From JANQTF01 sp041741415 (GTDB lineage: Bacteria > Bacteroidota > Bacteroidia > J057), in assembly GCA_041741415.1 (NCBI GenBank), contig JBGSKC010000029.1, forward strand, positions 1 through 64,000: DNA of 64,000 nucleotides, read 5' to 3'. The notes beneath the pieces were generated by a model. That model had not been told where the DNA came from. It searched no databases and saw only the letters and a list, made by a program, of their open reading frames with translations. The position numbers were made by a program, and so were the translations under genes. Of this stretch, positions 7,621 through 16,865 are shown in pieces (the first letter of the stretch is position 1; the number at the start of each line of letters is the position of its first letter).

Positions 7621-8574
7621 ATGAACACCCTCATCCAAGGCCTTCACCACGTCACTGCCATGTCGGGTGCAGCGCAGGCCAACCTGAATTTTTACACCGG
7701 CTTGCTGGGCCTCCGGCTCGTGAAAAAAACGGTCAATTTCGACGCCCCCGACGTTTACCACCTGTATTATGGAAACGAATCCGGCGCGCCTGGCACGATC
7801 ATGACCTTTTTTCCCTTCCCGGGCCTGGCCCGCGGCAGGGTAGGGGCTGGCCAGACAACCCTGACCTCCTTCTCCATTCCGGCTACAGCAATCGGTTTTT
7901 GGGAAGGTCGTTTCAAGTCGGCTGGGGTTTCTTTTGAGCGAAGGGAAAGCGCCGACAGGATCGATTTGTTGTTTCGCGACCCGGATGGTATGCCGCTGGC
8001 CCTCGTAGCCACCAGCCGCGATACCAGACCCGGCACAGCAGTGGGATCCGTTCCTGAAGAACAGAGCATCCGCGGCTTTTGGGGTGTCACGCTTAGTGTG
8101 GCCAAGCCCGAAGGCACGCTCGACATCCTGACAAGGTCGCTCGATCATCAGCTTCTGGAGGAAGGAGACGGGCGTTTTGTGCTGGGAACGGAACCTTCTC
8201 CGGGGGCTTTCATTGAAGTGCTGGCTGCCCCCCAGCTGGCGCGCGGCCTTGGCGGAAGCGGGACCATTCACCACATTGCCTTTGCCACACCAAGCGATGA
8301 GTCGCAGCTCGGGGTGCAGGCCAGGCTGTACAATCATGGCCATATGCCTACCGAGGTGCTCGACCGGCAGTACTTTCATTCCATCTACTTTCGCGAGCCG
8401 GGAGGGGTCCTGTTTGAAGTGGCCACCGTTCCGCCAGGGTTCCAGTTTGATGAACCGCTTGCCAGCCTTGGCCAGGGTTTGAAGCTCCCGCCATGGGCTG
8501 AGTCCAAACGAACCGCCATCGAAGCGGGCCTGGCTCCCCTCAGCCTGGAAGAAGCGCTGCGCTTCGGTGCCTGA
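7621..8574 (+). CDS. mhqO: MhqO-like ring-cleaving dioxygenase (VOC/glyoxalase fold)
   Basis: A 317-aa extradiol-type dioxygenase with tandem VOC modules. The expected metal ligands are visible: His in LIQGLHHVTAM near the N-terminus, His in TIHHIAFA (about residue 218) and Glu in GGVLFEVAT (about 263). The substrate-side block LGLRLVKKTVNFD and the diagnostic YHLYYGNESGAPGTIMTFFP are typical of MhqO/LinE-like proteins. In Bacillus, MhqO takes part in detoxifying hydroquinones and catechols. The start is the ATG at 7621; an 88-codon in-frame upstream extension has no family counterpart and crosses the operator palindrome. Regulation by a quinone- or electrophile-sensing repressor is inferred from that palindrome. 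Confidence 0.9.
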   Translation: MNTLIQGLHHVTAMSGAAQANLNFYTGLLGLRLVKKTVNFDAPDVYHLYYGNESGAPGTIMTFFPFPGLARGRVGAGQTTLTSFSIPATAIGFWEGRFKSAGVSFERRESADRIDLLFRDPDGMPLALVATSRDTRPGTAVGSVPEEQSIRGFWGVTLSVAKPEGTLDILTRSLDHQLLEEGDGRFVLGTEPSPGAFIEVLAAPQLARGLGGSGTIHHIAFATPSDESQLGVQARLYNHGHMPTEVLDRQYFHSIYFREPGGVLFEVATVPPGFQFDEPLASLGQGLKLPPWAESKRTAIEAGLAPLSLEEALRFGA

Positions 8575-8655
8575 TTCCCGGGTAAGTGAGTAGGCGTTTT
8601 CCGATTGCCTGGTCCTGTGTAAAAGACAACGCCAGACAATCTGTTGCGACAAAAA

Positions 8656-8701
8656 AAATCCAGCCTTCCACCCGCCAAAGAACGGGGAGAAGGTTGGATT
8701 T
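8656..8701. terminator. Bidirectional hairpin terminator between mhqO and GH13 gene
   Basis: Read on the minus strand, a long imperfect stem (TCCAaCCTTCtcCCC pairing with GGGtgGAAGGcTGGA) is followed by a run of eight T. Read on the plus strand, the stem is followed by a weaker T-rich tail. It separates two convergent genes. Confidence 0.7.
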
Positions 8702-8717
8702 CGTTGTTATCCGACCT

Positions 8718-11519
8718 CTATTCCACCATCAGGCGGAGGGTTTCGGCCTGGGCACCTGCCTGAAGGCGAACCAGGTACATGCCGCTGGCAACCCGCTGGC
8801 CCTGGGCGCTTTGGAGGTTCCAGCTCCAGTTGTGCTGGCCCGCCGGGAGGCGCCCGAGGTCTTCGCGCAGCAGAACACGCCCTTGCAAATCAAGCACTTC
8901 CATCCTTGCCACTTCCGAAGCTGGCAGCACAAACTGAAGTTCGCTCTGCAAGGCAGCAGGGTTGGGCATGGCTTCGAGGGAGAATGGATTCCGCTCCAGT
9001 TGCTCAAATACACTCAGGGTCACGTCGGGCTGTGTGAGGCGACGGTCGGTGTAGATATGGAACTCGCCGGGGGCAAAGCTCATCGTCATGCTGGTGTTGG
9101 TCACGTTCATGCTGTCGCCGCTGAAGTAGTCATACCACCAGCCGGTGTGCTGGAAGCTCGGGGTTCCGCTTTGGTTCACAACGTCAAAATTGCCGATCAC
9201 CATCACATCCATGTCGCTGTGGCTCAGCCAGATGCGCTTGATCGCACCACCCACTTCCATGTTGTAGTTGGTTGTGGTGAAGGCTGGAGAAGACTGGCGA
9301 AGCTGCCCAACTGCCGAATAGACTTTGTAAAGCTTGTAGCGATTGGGATCTTCGAGGTAGTCCCACTTCACCGGCTTGTTGCCCACCCGGCCATTGAAGT
9401 CGATAGAGTAGTCGTAGCCTAATTCGCCAAACTGCCAGATCATTTTAGGGCCAGGCACCGTGAGGAAAAAGGCCACTGCCTGCTCCATGCGCGCAAGCGC
9501 GGTGTTGAGGTTTTTGGTGCTGTAGCTACCGCTGGCATTCCCAAATTGCAGATTTTTGTACATCAGGCGCTCCTCGTCGTGGCTTTCCATATAGCCCACC
9601 ACATGCGGATCGTCCCAGCCGCGCTTCTGGTAAGAAATCCAGTCAAAGTTGGAACTAGGCAAATACCCCATCGTGGATTCGTTGTAGGCGTGAACGAGGT
9701 TGCCCCAGACCATCATGCCCTTGTCCGACAGTTCTTCTTCTTCCTGGTTTCCGCCAAAGTGCTCAAGAATGAAATAAACCTCTGGGGAAATGGTCCTCAA
9801 AGCATTTTCCATGCGGTCGAGGATGGCAATGCGGGAGGCATCATAGGCACCCCAGGCACCGACATTGTTGGGGTTGTTGACCTGGGTAAATCCTTTTGAC
9901 AGGTCCATCCGGTAGCCGTCGAAGCGATATTCCTCCACCCAGTACTTCAGCACGCGGTCGGAGAAGTACTTGGTGTCGTTGCTTTCGTGGTTAAAGTCGA
10001 ATCCCACGTTGAAGGGGTGGGTGGCGTCCTGGTTGAACCAGGGCGAGTTGGCTGCAGGACGGGTGCCATCCCAATACATCTGCACAAGCGGGCACTGCCC
10101 GAAGGCGTGGTTCAGCACCATGTCCAGGATCACAGCGATGCCGCGGGCGTGGCAGGAGTCGATCAGGGTTTTGAGGTCGTGGCTGGTGCCGTAGTATTTG
10201 TCAACAGCGAAATAATGCATCGGGTTGTAGCCCCAGCTTTCATTTCCTTCAAACTCCATGAGGGGCATGAATTCAATTGCGTTGACGCCTATGCGCTGGA
10301 GGTAGTCGAGCGAATCGAGCACCACCTGGAAGGTGCGGGCAGCCGAAAAGTCGCGGACCAGCAGCTCGTAGATCACAAGCTCGCCCGGCTCGGGGCGGTC
10401 CCAGTTGGCTGGAGTAGCCCACTGATAATCAGGCGCTGCGGGCTGCAGCACCGACACAATGCCGGAGGCTTTGCCGGTCGGGTAGGCTTTCAGGTTAGGG
10501 TAGGTGGTGGCAGGAATCCAGGGGTCATTCCAGGGGTCAAGAACCTTGGTGGCATAAGGATCGGCCACGCGCAGCACCCCGTCGATGAAGTATTGATAAG
10601 CATACTCCTGCCCGGGTGTCAGGCCGTTGAGGTCGATCCAATACAAGCGGCCATCGGCAGTGCGGTTCATAAAGGCGCTCGACCTGGGTTCCCATTCGTT
10701 GAAATCGCCCAGCACATACACATACTGTTTTTCCGGGGCCAGCAATGCGAGTCGAACGGAAGTGTCGGAGAGAAAAGTAATCCCTGGTTCGGTGAAGGAG
10801 GGCGGGTCCATCACCGTGATGATTGGCCGGGTATATACCTTGAGGGTGTCTTTGACGATGGCGCTGCCATTATCTGCCACAAACTCCAGCAGGTAATCGC
10901 CGGAGGTGGGGAAAAAAGTGTAATTCAGGGTGCGGCCTGTGGTTTGAAAAAGGGGCGAACCATTGGCCAGGAGGCTCAGGTTGCAGGAGTCGGAGGCCTC
11001 GGCTTTGATTACGACGCTGTCACCGGCTTCCACCAGTTGCACGCCCTTAGGGTCGAGGATGGCAGCGGCAAGCTGGCCGGGTGCATAGAGGTCGTAGAAA
11101 ATGTCGGACCCGTCGGCAGACCGGCCCACCACATTGCCTGCGGCATTTCGAAACACAAAGGCGAGGTTTGTAGCCGTAATGCCCTGCGGCAGGCCATAAA
11201 AACTGCGAATGTGGTATTTAATCCGGTGCTTGTTATTGCCCAGATCTTCCATCACAACCTTCGGATCGGGGGTTCCCCAGGTTCCCTGAACATACTTCCA
11301 GTCGGTCGGGGACGTACTGGCGGTGGTGATCAGCCCGGCGTGGGCATACACAGGGGAGACGCCTTCAAGGGCTGCATTGCCCTGGCTGGCGTCGTAAATG
11401 ATGGTAACGGTGTCTTCGACGTTTGGAAAGGCAGGGTCTACGTCGAGAATCTGGCCTATACCCGGCAGCTGCCAGAGCAGAAGGCCAAGGAACAGAAAAA
11501 TGTGCTGAAGGCGTTTCAT
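8718..11519 (-). CDS. Secreted GH13 alpha-amylase-family glycosidase with T9SS sorting domain
   Basis: A 933-aa exported enzyme. The start is the Met of MKRLQHIFLFLGLLLW..GIGQ, a clear signal peptide; 40 upstream in-frame residues are not part of it. Domains: N-terminal beta domains including an E-set/CBM48-like module (VYVLGDFNEWEP), a GH13 barrel from about 390 to 740, and a C-terminal T9SS type-A sorting domain (about the last 85 residues, MPNPAALQSEL through ASGMYLVRLQAG). The four GH13 motifs are present: DMVLNHAFG (region I), GYRMDLSKG (nucleophile Asp), FILEHFGG (general acid Glu) and MESHDEER (region IV). It should act on alpha-glucans at the cell surface or outside. It sits before the cytoplasmic-looking GH31 gene on the same strand, giving a small glucan-degradation pair. 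Confidence 0.92.
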   Translation of the reverse strand: MKRLQHIFLFLGLLLWQLPGIGQILDVDPAFPNVEDTVTIIYDASQGNAALEGVSPVYAHAGLITTASTSPTDWKYVQGTWGTPDPKVVMEDLGNNKHRIKYHIRSFYGLPQGITATNLAFVFRNAAGNVVGRSADGSDIFYDLYAPGQLAAAILDPKGVQLVEAGDSVVIKAEASDSCNLSLLANGSPLFQTTGRTLNYTFFPTSGDYLLEFVADNGSAIVKDTLKVYTRPIITVMDPPSFTEPGITFLSDTSVRLALLAPEKQYVYVLGDFNEWEPRSSAFMNRTADGRLYWIDLNGLTPGQEYAYQYFIDGVLRVADPYATKVLDPWNDPWIPATTYPNLKAYPTGKASGIVSVLQPAAPDYQWATPANWDRPEPGELVIYELLVRDFSAARTFQVVLDSLDYLQRIGVNAIEFMPLMEFEGNESWGYNPMHYFAVDKYYGTSHDLKTLIDSCHARGIAVILDMVLNHAFGQCPLVQMYWDGTRPAANSPWFNQDATHPFNVGFDFNHESNDTKYFSDRVLKYWVEEYRFDGYRMDLSKGFTQVNNPNNVGAWGAYDASRIAILDRMENALRTISPEVYFILEHFGGNQEEEELSDKGMMVWGNLVHAYNESTMGYLPSSNFDWISYQKRGWDDPHVVGYMESHDEERLMYKNLQFGNASGSYSTKNLNTALARMEQAVAFFLTVPGPKMIWQFGELGYDYSIDFNGRVGNKPVKWDYLEDPNRYKLYKVYSAVGQLRQSSPAFTTTNYNMEVGGAIKRIWLSHSDMDVMVIGNFDVVNQSGTPSFQHTGWWYDYFSGDSMNVTNTSMTMSFAPGEFHIYTDRRLTQPDVTLSVFEQLERNPFSLEAMPNPAALQSELQFVLPASEVARMEVLDLQGRVLLREDLGRLPAGQHNWSWNLQSAQGQRVASGMYLVRLQAGAQAETLRLMVE

Positions 11520-11663
11520 GCGGTAGTAGTAAGAATTAGGGTGAGGAAAAAACAATCGTTCAACCACAAAGCGGTTCGACAACGGATGCAAATTTTCATA
11601 TTTCTCAGCACTTGATCGTGTCACCAGATCAAATGGCACGTTTTCGGGGGAAAAAACGCTTCC

Positions 11664-14081
11664 TCAGGAAGCAATTCCCCCTTTGCCTGGCCGGAATACC
11701 GACACAGTGAGGGTGTTGAACAATTCGTTTACAAGCACCACCCACACCGGTTTGCCCTCCCATTCGGTTTGGTAGCCCGAAAGGATCCGGCCATCGGCCT
11801 GAATTTCGCCCGGCTGAAAACGCAGCCCGTGAAGCAATACCCGGAAGCTGTGATAAGACACATTAAAGCGCCCCTGCTTCCGGTGTACTATCTTCAAACC
11901 GGTTGCATCTTCCACAACATTAAATGTACGAATCAGGAAGTTCCCCTGCTGGTAGTCGGCAAATTCGCCTGCATCTTCATACAGTTCGCTGGTAGCCTCC
12001 CCGGCATACAGGTGGAGGTCCATGACTTCCAGTTGCAGCTGGCTCACGTGCTGCATCACCGGATAGTGCGGTAACACAGTTCCTGCCTTTACAAACACAG
12101 GCCAGGTGTGCAGTTCTCCCCGAAACGTGAATTCCTTTCCTCCCTGCACCAGCTCGTCTGTCCAGTAATTAAACCACTGTCCCTGAGGGAGATACATGAC
12201 TCTTTCTTTGGTGCCTGGCATCCCGATCGGGCACACAATTACCTGGGTTCCCACCCCAAACTCTTCCATCCGGTAGAAGGTTTCGGGGTCGTTCTGGTCC
12301 AGAAAGCAAAGCGGGAGCAGCATGGGGGTGCCCTGGCTGTGGTAGCGCCAGAACACGGTGTAGAGGTAGGGCAAAAACCGATACCTCGTTTCGATGGCTT
12401 TGCGAATGGCAGAAGTAAACGGCTCGCCAAAGGTCCAGGGCTCACGCTCGCCGTAATCGCGGGAGGAATGGGTGCGGAAAAGGGGGTGAAAAGCACCGAG
12501 CTGCATCCAGCGGAGGAATAATTCGCCGCTGCATTCGCCAATGAACCCCCCAACATCGGAGCCAACAAACGACAATCCCGAAATGCTGAGCCGCTGTGCC
12601 TGGATATTGGCGATCCAGAGGTGGTCCCAGGTAGCAAGGTTGTCGCCCGTCCATACAGCTGCAAAGCGCTGTACACCGGCGTAGCCAGAGCGGGTTAACT
12701 GGAAAGGCCTTCGGGGAAAAACGGCCTTTTTGATACCCAGGTAGCTGGCCCTGGTCATTTGCATTCCATACACATTGTGAGCTTTTCGATGGCTGCAAGG
12801 GTGCCCATCGAAATCGTGCCGGGTATCGAGCGGAAAAGTGCCGATTTCCAGTACCGCGGGCTCGTTCATGTCGTTCCAGATGCCATGAACGCCGCTGCGC
12901 AGGAAAGCCGGAAACAACTCAGCCCACCATGCACGCACATCTGGTTGAGTAAAATCAGGGAAATGGCACTCGCCAGGCCACACTTTTCCCTTCATCAGGG
13001 GGCCATCCGCCCTGCGGCAGAAATAGCCTTTTTCCACGCCTTCGACATAGAGCTGGTAGTCTTTGTCGATTTTCAGGCCGGGGTTGAGAATCACCACCGT
13101 CTTGAATCCCTGCGAATCGAGGTCGGCGATGAGGCTAGCAGGTTCAGGAAAATGTTCAGGATTCCAGGTAAAACAGCGGTAGCCGTCCATGTAGTCGATG
13201 TCGAGGTGGAGCACATCGCAGGGGATTTTCCTGGCGCGAAAGTTCTGGGCAACATCACGCACTTTTTGGTCGGGGAAGTAACTCCATTTCGACTGCTGAT
13301 AGCCCAGGGCCCAGAGAGGAGGCATGTCGGGGCGGCCTGTGAGGGAAACATAGGCTTCGGCTACGCGCAGGAGGCTGGGGCCGTAGAAAAAGTAATAGTT
13401 CATTTCCCCGCCTTCTGCCCAAAAGCGGCATACATCGCCCCGCTCGTGCCCAAAGTCGAAGCGGGACCGGAAGGGGTTGTCGAAAAAAATGCCGTAGGCG
13501 AGGCCATGGTGCAGGCCGTAGTAAAAAGGGATGTTTTTGTACAATGGGTCGGAATGGCGCTCATAGCCGTAGGTGTCGGACGACCAGATTTCGCTGCGCA
13601 GCCCGCGCAAATAGGAGCGGTAGGGCTTGTCGCCAAGTCCATAAAATTCTTCCTGCTCCTGGATTTTTTTGTTGCAAGCCACCACATTGCCTCCAAACTC
13701 GTAATTTGGCTCCCAGGTGAAGCCTTCCTGGTCCTCGCAGATGATGTTCCCGGCGCGGTCGCGGATGCTCAGGTGCAGGGTGCTCGAGATATCCACCTCC
13801 AGTTCATCTGTGTGAAGCAAAAAGCGCCCGCCCGATTCGATCAATTCGAATGCATAAGTAGGCGACTCAGGTGGTTCTTCATTGACAAGTGCGTAGGAAA
13901 AATCGTCTTCAAACCTCCCATCGGGGCTGTAGCGAAACCGGACGATGTTACTGGCATACACCGATACTTCTAAGACTTTCTCGTCGCAGCGGAAATAGTA
14001 GCGGCTGCCCTTTTTTTCCCAGGACTTTACCAGCTGAATGATTCTGTGGTTGCCACGGGTGCCCCCTTGTGATGGATGCAT
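11664..14081 (-). CDS. GH31 family alpha-glucosidase
   Basis: An 805-aa glycoside hydrolase of family 31. An N-terminal beta-sandwich (about 1-230) precedes the barrel. The nucleophile block is GIWNDMNEP (about residue 403), and the acid/base block is SFVGSDVGGFIGE (about 508). Substrate-side motifs YQQSKWSYFPDQKVRDVA and DVLHLDIDYMDGYRCFTW match alpha-glucosidases. No signal peptide is visible, so it probably works in the cytoplasm or periplasm on oligosaccharides released by the neighbouring GH13 enzyme, releasing glucose from non-reducing ends. The ATG used is the furthest upstream. The 144-bp gap to the GH13 start means co-transcription is likely but not certain. Confidence 0.93.
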   Translation of the reverse strand: MHPSQGGTRGNHRIIQLVKSWEKKGSRYYFRCDEKVLEVSVYASNIVRFRYSPDGRFEDDFSYALVNEEPPESPTYAFELIESGGRFLLHTDELEVDISSTLHLSIRDRAGNIICEDQEGFTWEPNYEFGGNVVACNKKIQEQEEFYGLGDKPYRSYLRGLRSEIWSSDTYGYERHSDPLYKNIPFYYGLHHGLAYGIFFDNPFRSRFDFGHERGDVCRFWAEGGEMNYYFFYGPSLLRVAEAYVSLTGRPDMPPLWALGYQQSKWSYFPDQKVRDVAQNFRARKIPCDVLHLDIDYMDGYRCFTWNPEHFPEPASLIADLDSQGFKTVVILNPGLKIDKDYQLYVEGVEKGYFCRRADGPLMKGKVWPGECHFPDFTQPDVRAWWAELFPAFLRSGVHGIWNDMNEPAVLEIGTFPLDTRHDFDGHPCSHRKAHNVYGMQMTRASYLGIKKAVFPRRPFQLTRSGYAGVQRFAAVWTGDNLATWDHLWIANIQAQRLSISGLSFVGSDVGGFIGECSGELFLRWMQLGAFHPLFRTHSSRDYGEREPWTFGEPFTSAIRKAIETRYRFLPYLYTVFWRYHSQGTPMLLPLCFLDQNDPETFYRMEEFGVGTQVIVCPIGMPGTKERVMYLPQGQWFNYWTDELVQGGKEFTFRGELHTWPVFVKAGTVLPHYPVMQHVSQLQLEVMDLHLYAGEATSELYEDAGEFADYQQGNFLIRTFNVVEDATGLKIVHRKQGRFNVSYHSFRVLLHGLRFQPGEIQADGRILSGYQTEWEGKPVWVVLVNELFNTLTVSVFRPGKGGIAS

Positions 14082-14309
14082 GGATGAAGATCGGTTGAGT
14101 CAGGGAATGGAATGGAAACATGAAGGTAAGAAAATCAGTGATGACAGAGAGGTAAGAGGCGACAGAGATGGCAGAGAAAGAAGTGACCCCGGGATGTGTG
14201 TTGTTTTGGGAACAGCTGCAAGCCGTCCGTTTTGATCCGTCCTGCCTGGTCAAAATGGGCTGTGGAGAGGTAGCCTGGCAATTTTCAGGGGAATTCAGAA
14301 TCAATCAAG

Positions 14310-14317
14310 TACCTTTG
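14310..14317 (+). promoter_or_regulatory. Putative -7 box (TACCTTTG) for the DEAD-box helicase
   Basis: TACCTTTG matches the Bacteroidota -7 consensus TAnnTTTG. A TTTC at 14283-14286 lies 23 bp upstream as a weak -33 candidate. The leader would be about 110 nt and contain the tandem repeat, which is long for this window. Confidence 0.4.
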
Positions 14318-14366
14318 AAGCGAGAGCCGGGAACCGGGAGCCGAGACCGGAACAGCATTGTCTTGC

Positions 14367-14432
14367 AACTCCCAACCCAAAACCCAAAACTCCCAACCCA
14401 AAACCCAAAACTCTCAACCCCGAACTCCCAAT
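14367..14432 (+). repeat. Imperfect ~21-bp tandem repeat of AACTCCCAACCCAAAACCC type
   Basis: Two near-identical units (14367-14386 and 14387-14407) and a diverged third (14408-14432) lie directly before the helicase ATG. The strand is almost free of G, so this leader would be unstructured. Number of units may vary by slippage. Confidence 0.75.
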
Positions 14433-15665
14433 ATGCGATTTTCCGATTACCCTCTGGCCGGGGAGCTCAAGCAAAACATCGAGGCACTGGGCTACCAGCG
14501 CCCCACCGACATTCAGTACAAAGCCATTAAGCCCATTCTGGAGGGGGAAGACGTGCTGGCTGTGGCCCAGACCGGTACCGGAAAAACGGCGGCTTTTGCT
14601 ATACCCATCATTCAATTGCTCCACCAGAAAAAAACTTCCCGGCGGCAATCAGGTGTCAAAGCCCTCATCATGGTGCCTACCCATGAGCTGGCTATCCAAA
14701 TGACAACCGTCTTTCACCAACTCGCCAAACACACCCACGTCAAAGCCTACCGGGTTTTCGGCGGGGTGGAGCAGGATCCGCAAATTGCCACCCTCAACAA
14801 TGGCGTAGACATCCTCATCGCCACACCCGGCAGGATGTTTGACCTCCACAGCCAGGGCCACCTCAACCTCGACACCATCCAGATTCTTGTACTCGACGAA
14901 GCCGACCAGATGCTCGCCCTCGGCTTTCGCAAAGACATTCACCAACTCGCCACCAAGCTTCCCAAACGCCGCCAGACGCTCTTTTTCTCCGCCACAATCG
15001 ACGAGGAGATTAAAGAACTAGCCTACGGCCTCGTCAAAAATGCCATCCGCATCCAGATTTCCCCCGACGACCCCGTCTCCAAAAACGTGAACCATGCCGT
15101 TTGCTTCATCGAAATGGATGACAAACGCTTCTTTCTCGAGCGCATGGTGAAGGAGTATCCCGACAGCAAAATGCTCGTCTTTGTGCGGACAAAAGTCAGG
15201 GCTGAGCGTGTGCAGCAGGCCCTGGCCCGAGCCGGCCTGGTAGCCGAAACCATCCACGGCGACAAAGACCAGCGCGAGCGCCAGGCTGTGATGCAGGCTT
15301 TCCACAAGGGCGAACTGCTCGTTCTCATTGCCACCGACCTCACGGGCCGCGGTGTTGACATTCCACAGGTGGCTTTTGTGATCAACTACGACCTCCCCGA
15401 AGACGAGGAGCAGTACGTGCACCGGATCGGGCGCACAGGGCGGGGAAAGGAGCACGGACAGGCCTTTTCATTTTGCAGCGAGGAGGAACGGCCCATGCTC
15501 AAGCGCATTGAAGCCTACCTGAACAAACCCATTCAGGTGATCGACATCGACCCGAAAGATTACCAGGAAACCCTGTTCTTCTCCGACAACGGCCCCAGCG
15601 ACTGGCGCTCCCTGATGAAGGAACAGGAGGCAGAGAAGCCCTACAAAGGGAAAAAACGGCGCTGA
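14433..15665 (+). CDS. DEAD-box ATP-dependent RNA helicase
   Basis: A 410-aa minimal DEAD-box helicase of the RhlE/CshA kind. In order it shows the Q motif (GYQRPTDIQYKAIKP), motif I AQTGTGKT, Ia PTHELA, II DEAD, III SAT, V ATDLTGRGVDIP and VI HRIGRTGR. There is only a short basic tail (KGKKRR), so there is no extra RNA-binding domain. The start is the ATG of MRFSDYPL; 25 upstream in-frame residues are just the translated tandem repeat (QPKTQNS units). Likely roles are mRNA turnover or ribosome assembly, as in the family. It converges on the pirin gene with a 1-bp gap. Confidence 0.95.
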   Translation: MRFSDYPLAGELKQNIEALGYQRPTDIQYKAIKPILEGEDVLAVAQTGTGKTAAFAIPIIQLLHQKKTSRRQSGVKALIMVPTHELAIQMTTVFHQLAKHTHVKAYRVFGGVEQDPQIATLNNGVDILIATPGRMFDLHSQGHLNLDTIQILVLDEADQMLALGFRKDIHQLATKLPKRRQTLFFSATIDEEIKELAYGLVKNAIRIQISPDDPVSKNVNHAVCFIEMDDKRFFLERMVKEYPDSKMLVFVRTKVRAERVQQALARAGLVAETIHGDKDQRERQAVMQAFHKGELLVLIATDLTGRGVDIPQVAFVINYDLPEDEEQYVHRIGRTGRGKEHGQAFSFCSEEERPMLKRIEAYLNKPIQVIDIDPKDYQETLFFSDNGPSDWRSLMKEQEAEKPYKGKKRR

Positions 15666-15666
15666 A

Positions 15667-16686
15667 TCAGGAGGGGATGGCTTCCTGTCCATCAGCATGA
15701 AGCGCAAAGCGCCCGCGCTCCCTCGGGTGGACATGGTCGGGGCGGGGCCATGGCCAGCCGCCAAATTGCGTTTGCTGGAACTCCGTCATTGCCTGCCTGA
15801 TTTCGGCCTGGGAGTTCATCACGAAGGGGCCGTATTGCACAACGGGCTCGCCAATCGGCCTGCCTTGCAGCAGCAATAAATGGGCAGTTTCACCACCATT
15901 GGTGATTTCCACCTCTGCCTCCGAATACAGATCAGCAAACTGACCGGATAGCAGGCGCTCGGTGTTGAGGGAGATGTCCCTGCCTTTGTAGAGATACAGG
16001 CGGCGGCTCAGACCGGCAGAAGCAGGGGGCAATTTCCACCGTACACCAGCTTCGAGTTCCAGGGTCCAGATGGCCACCTCGTTGGCCGGGTTGGCGGCCC
16101 AGGAGTCGGGGGGTGGGGTAGGGCCTTTTACCTCGCCCAGCGATCCTGACACTACTGTCACTGCAACTTCGCGGCCGGTTGGATCCTGAAAATGCACGGT
16201 CGGGATGGTTTCGGCCCAAAGCATGGCGAAGTGGGGTTCCGCCATCTTGCTGGCTGCAGGCAGGTTGAGCCAGATCTGAAAAATCTCGAAAGGATTGGCC
16301 TTGTCGCGGTTGAGCAATGGGAACATTTCGCAATGCTGAACCCCTTTGCCTGCGGTCATCCATTGCACGTCGCCTTTGCCAAAGCGGCCCGCTGCGCCCA
16401 GTGAATCCGAATGGTCTACAAAGCCCTGCCGGGCAATTGTCACAGTCTCAAAGCCACGGTGAGGGTGAGCCGGAAATCCCGGAACCTCCCGTCCATGATA
16501 CATTCTGAACCCGTCTTTTCCCTGAAAATCCTGCCCCAGTGGTCTGCCAGCCAGAGAAACAGCCGGGCCCATCTGCTCATTTCCGGCAGGGTAGTGGTCT
16601 TCGTGGTAAACGCAAAACAAGAAAGGATCTCCTGTTTCCCAGGGAAAGCCAAGGCGCTGGATGGATCGGACGGGGGAGTTGCTCAT
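15667..16686 (-). CDS. Pirin family protein (cupin)
   Basis: A 339-aa bicupin. The N-terminal cupin holds the metal ligands of pirins: HPHRGFETVT (two His) and VQHCEMFP (His and Glu), together with the family line GDVQWMTAGKGVQHCE. Some bacterial pirins have quercetin dioxygenase activity and others bind metabolic enzymes, so the exact role is open. The gene lies behind a 14-bp palindrome (16732-16745) nearly identical to the core of the mhqO operator. This suggests joint control with the ring-cleaving dioxygenase and a role in handling quinones or aromatic electrophiles (inference). Confidence 0.92.
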   Translation of the reverse strand: MSNSPVRSIQRLGFPWETGDPFLFCVYHEDHYPAGNEQMGPAVSLAGRPLGQDFQGKDGFRMYHGREVPGFPAHPHRGFETVTIARQGFVDHSDSLGAAGRFGKGDVQWMTAGKGVQHCEMFPLLNRDKANPFEIFQIWLNLPAASKMAEPHFAMLWAETIPTVHFQDPTGREVAVTVVSGSLGEVKGPTPPPDSWAANPANEVAIWTLELEAGVRWKLPPASAGLSRRLYLYKGRDISLNTERLLSGQFADLYSEAEVEITNGGETAHLLLLQGRPIGEPVVQYGPFVMNSQAEIRQAMTEFQQTQFGGWPWPRPDHVHPRERGRFALHADGQEAIPS

Positions 16687-16731
16687 AACAATAACAATCG
16701 TGATTGCAGAAGAAAACGAGGTTGAAATATA

Positions 16732-16745
16732 AATGTTTAAACATT
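16732..16745. promoter_or_regulatory. Palindrome AATGTTTAAACATT upstream of pirin (candidate operator)
   Basis: A perfect 14-bp palindrome centred 52 bp before the pirin start codon (minus strand). It differs from the mhqO operator core, AATGTTCAAACATT, only at one central base. It could also act on the plus-strand gene at 16866, though that is further away. Confidence 0.55.
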
Positions 16746-16865
16746 AAATCTGTTTGCGCATGTGGAAAAAAAGGCTGGTTACCAGTTGATCAATTCTGCA
16801 TCTCAAAATTTGCTGGCACAGGATCTGCCATAAAACGATTGCTTACCAGTGATATTCCCCCCAGT

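Larger units (their letters stand above)
14082..14432. other. Divergent intergenic region between GH31 and DEAD-box helicase
   Basis: This 351-bp gap holds the putative helicase promoter (14310-14317), a GC-rich imperfect repeat (AGCCGGGAACCGGGAGCCGAGACCGG, in two pieces) near 14325-14350 and the CCCAAAAC tandem repeat ending at the helicase start codon. The weak open frames here overlap the repeat and resemble no protein family. Confidence 0.5.

Noticed and set aside
9987..11615. 542-aa plus-strand frame opposite the GH13 gene
   Set aside because: Antisense shadow of a high-GC coding region; lacks any domain, while the opposite strand has complete GH13 motifs.
14168..14530. 120-aa plus-strand frame before the helicase
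   Set aside because: It runs through the tandem repeat and into the helicase gene in another frame; no recognisable domain.
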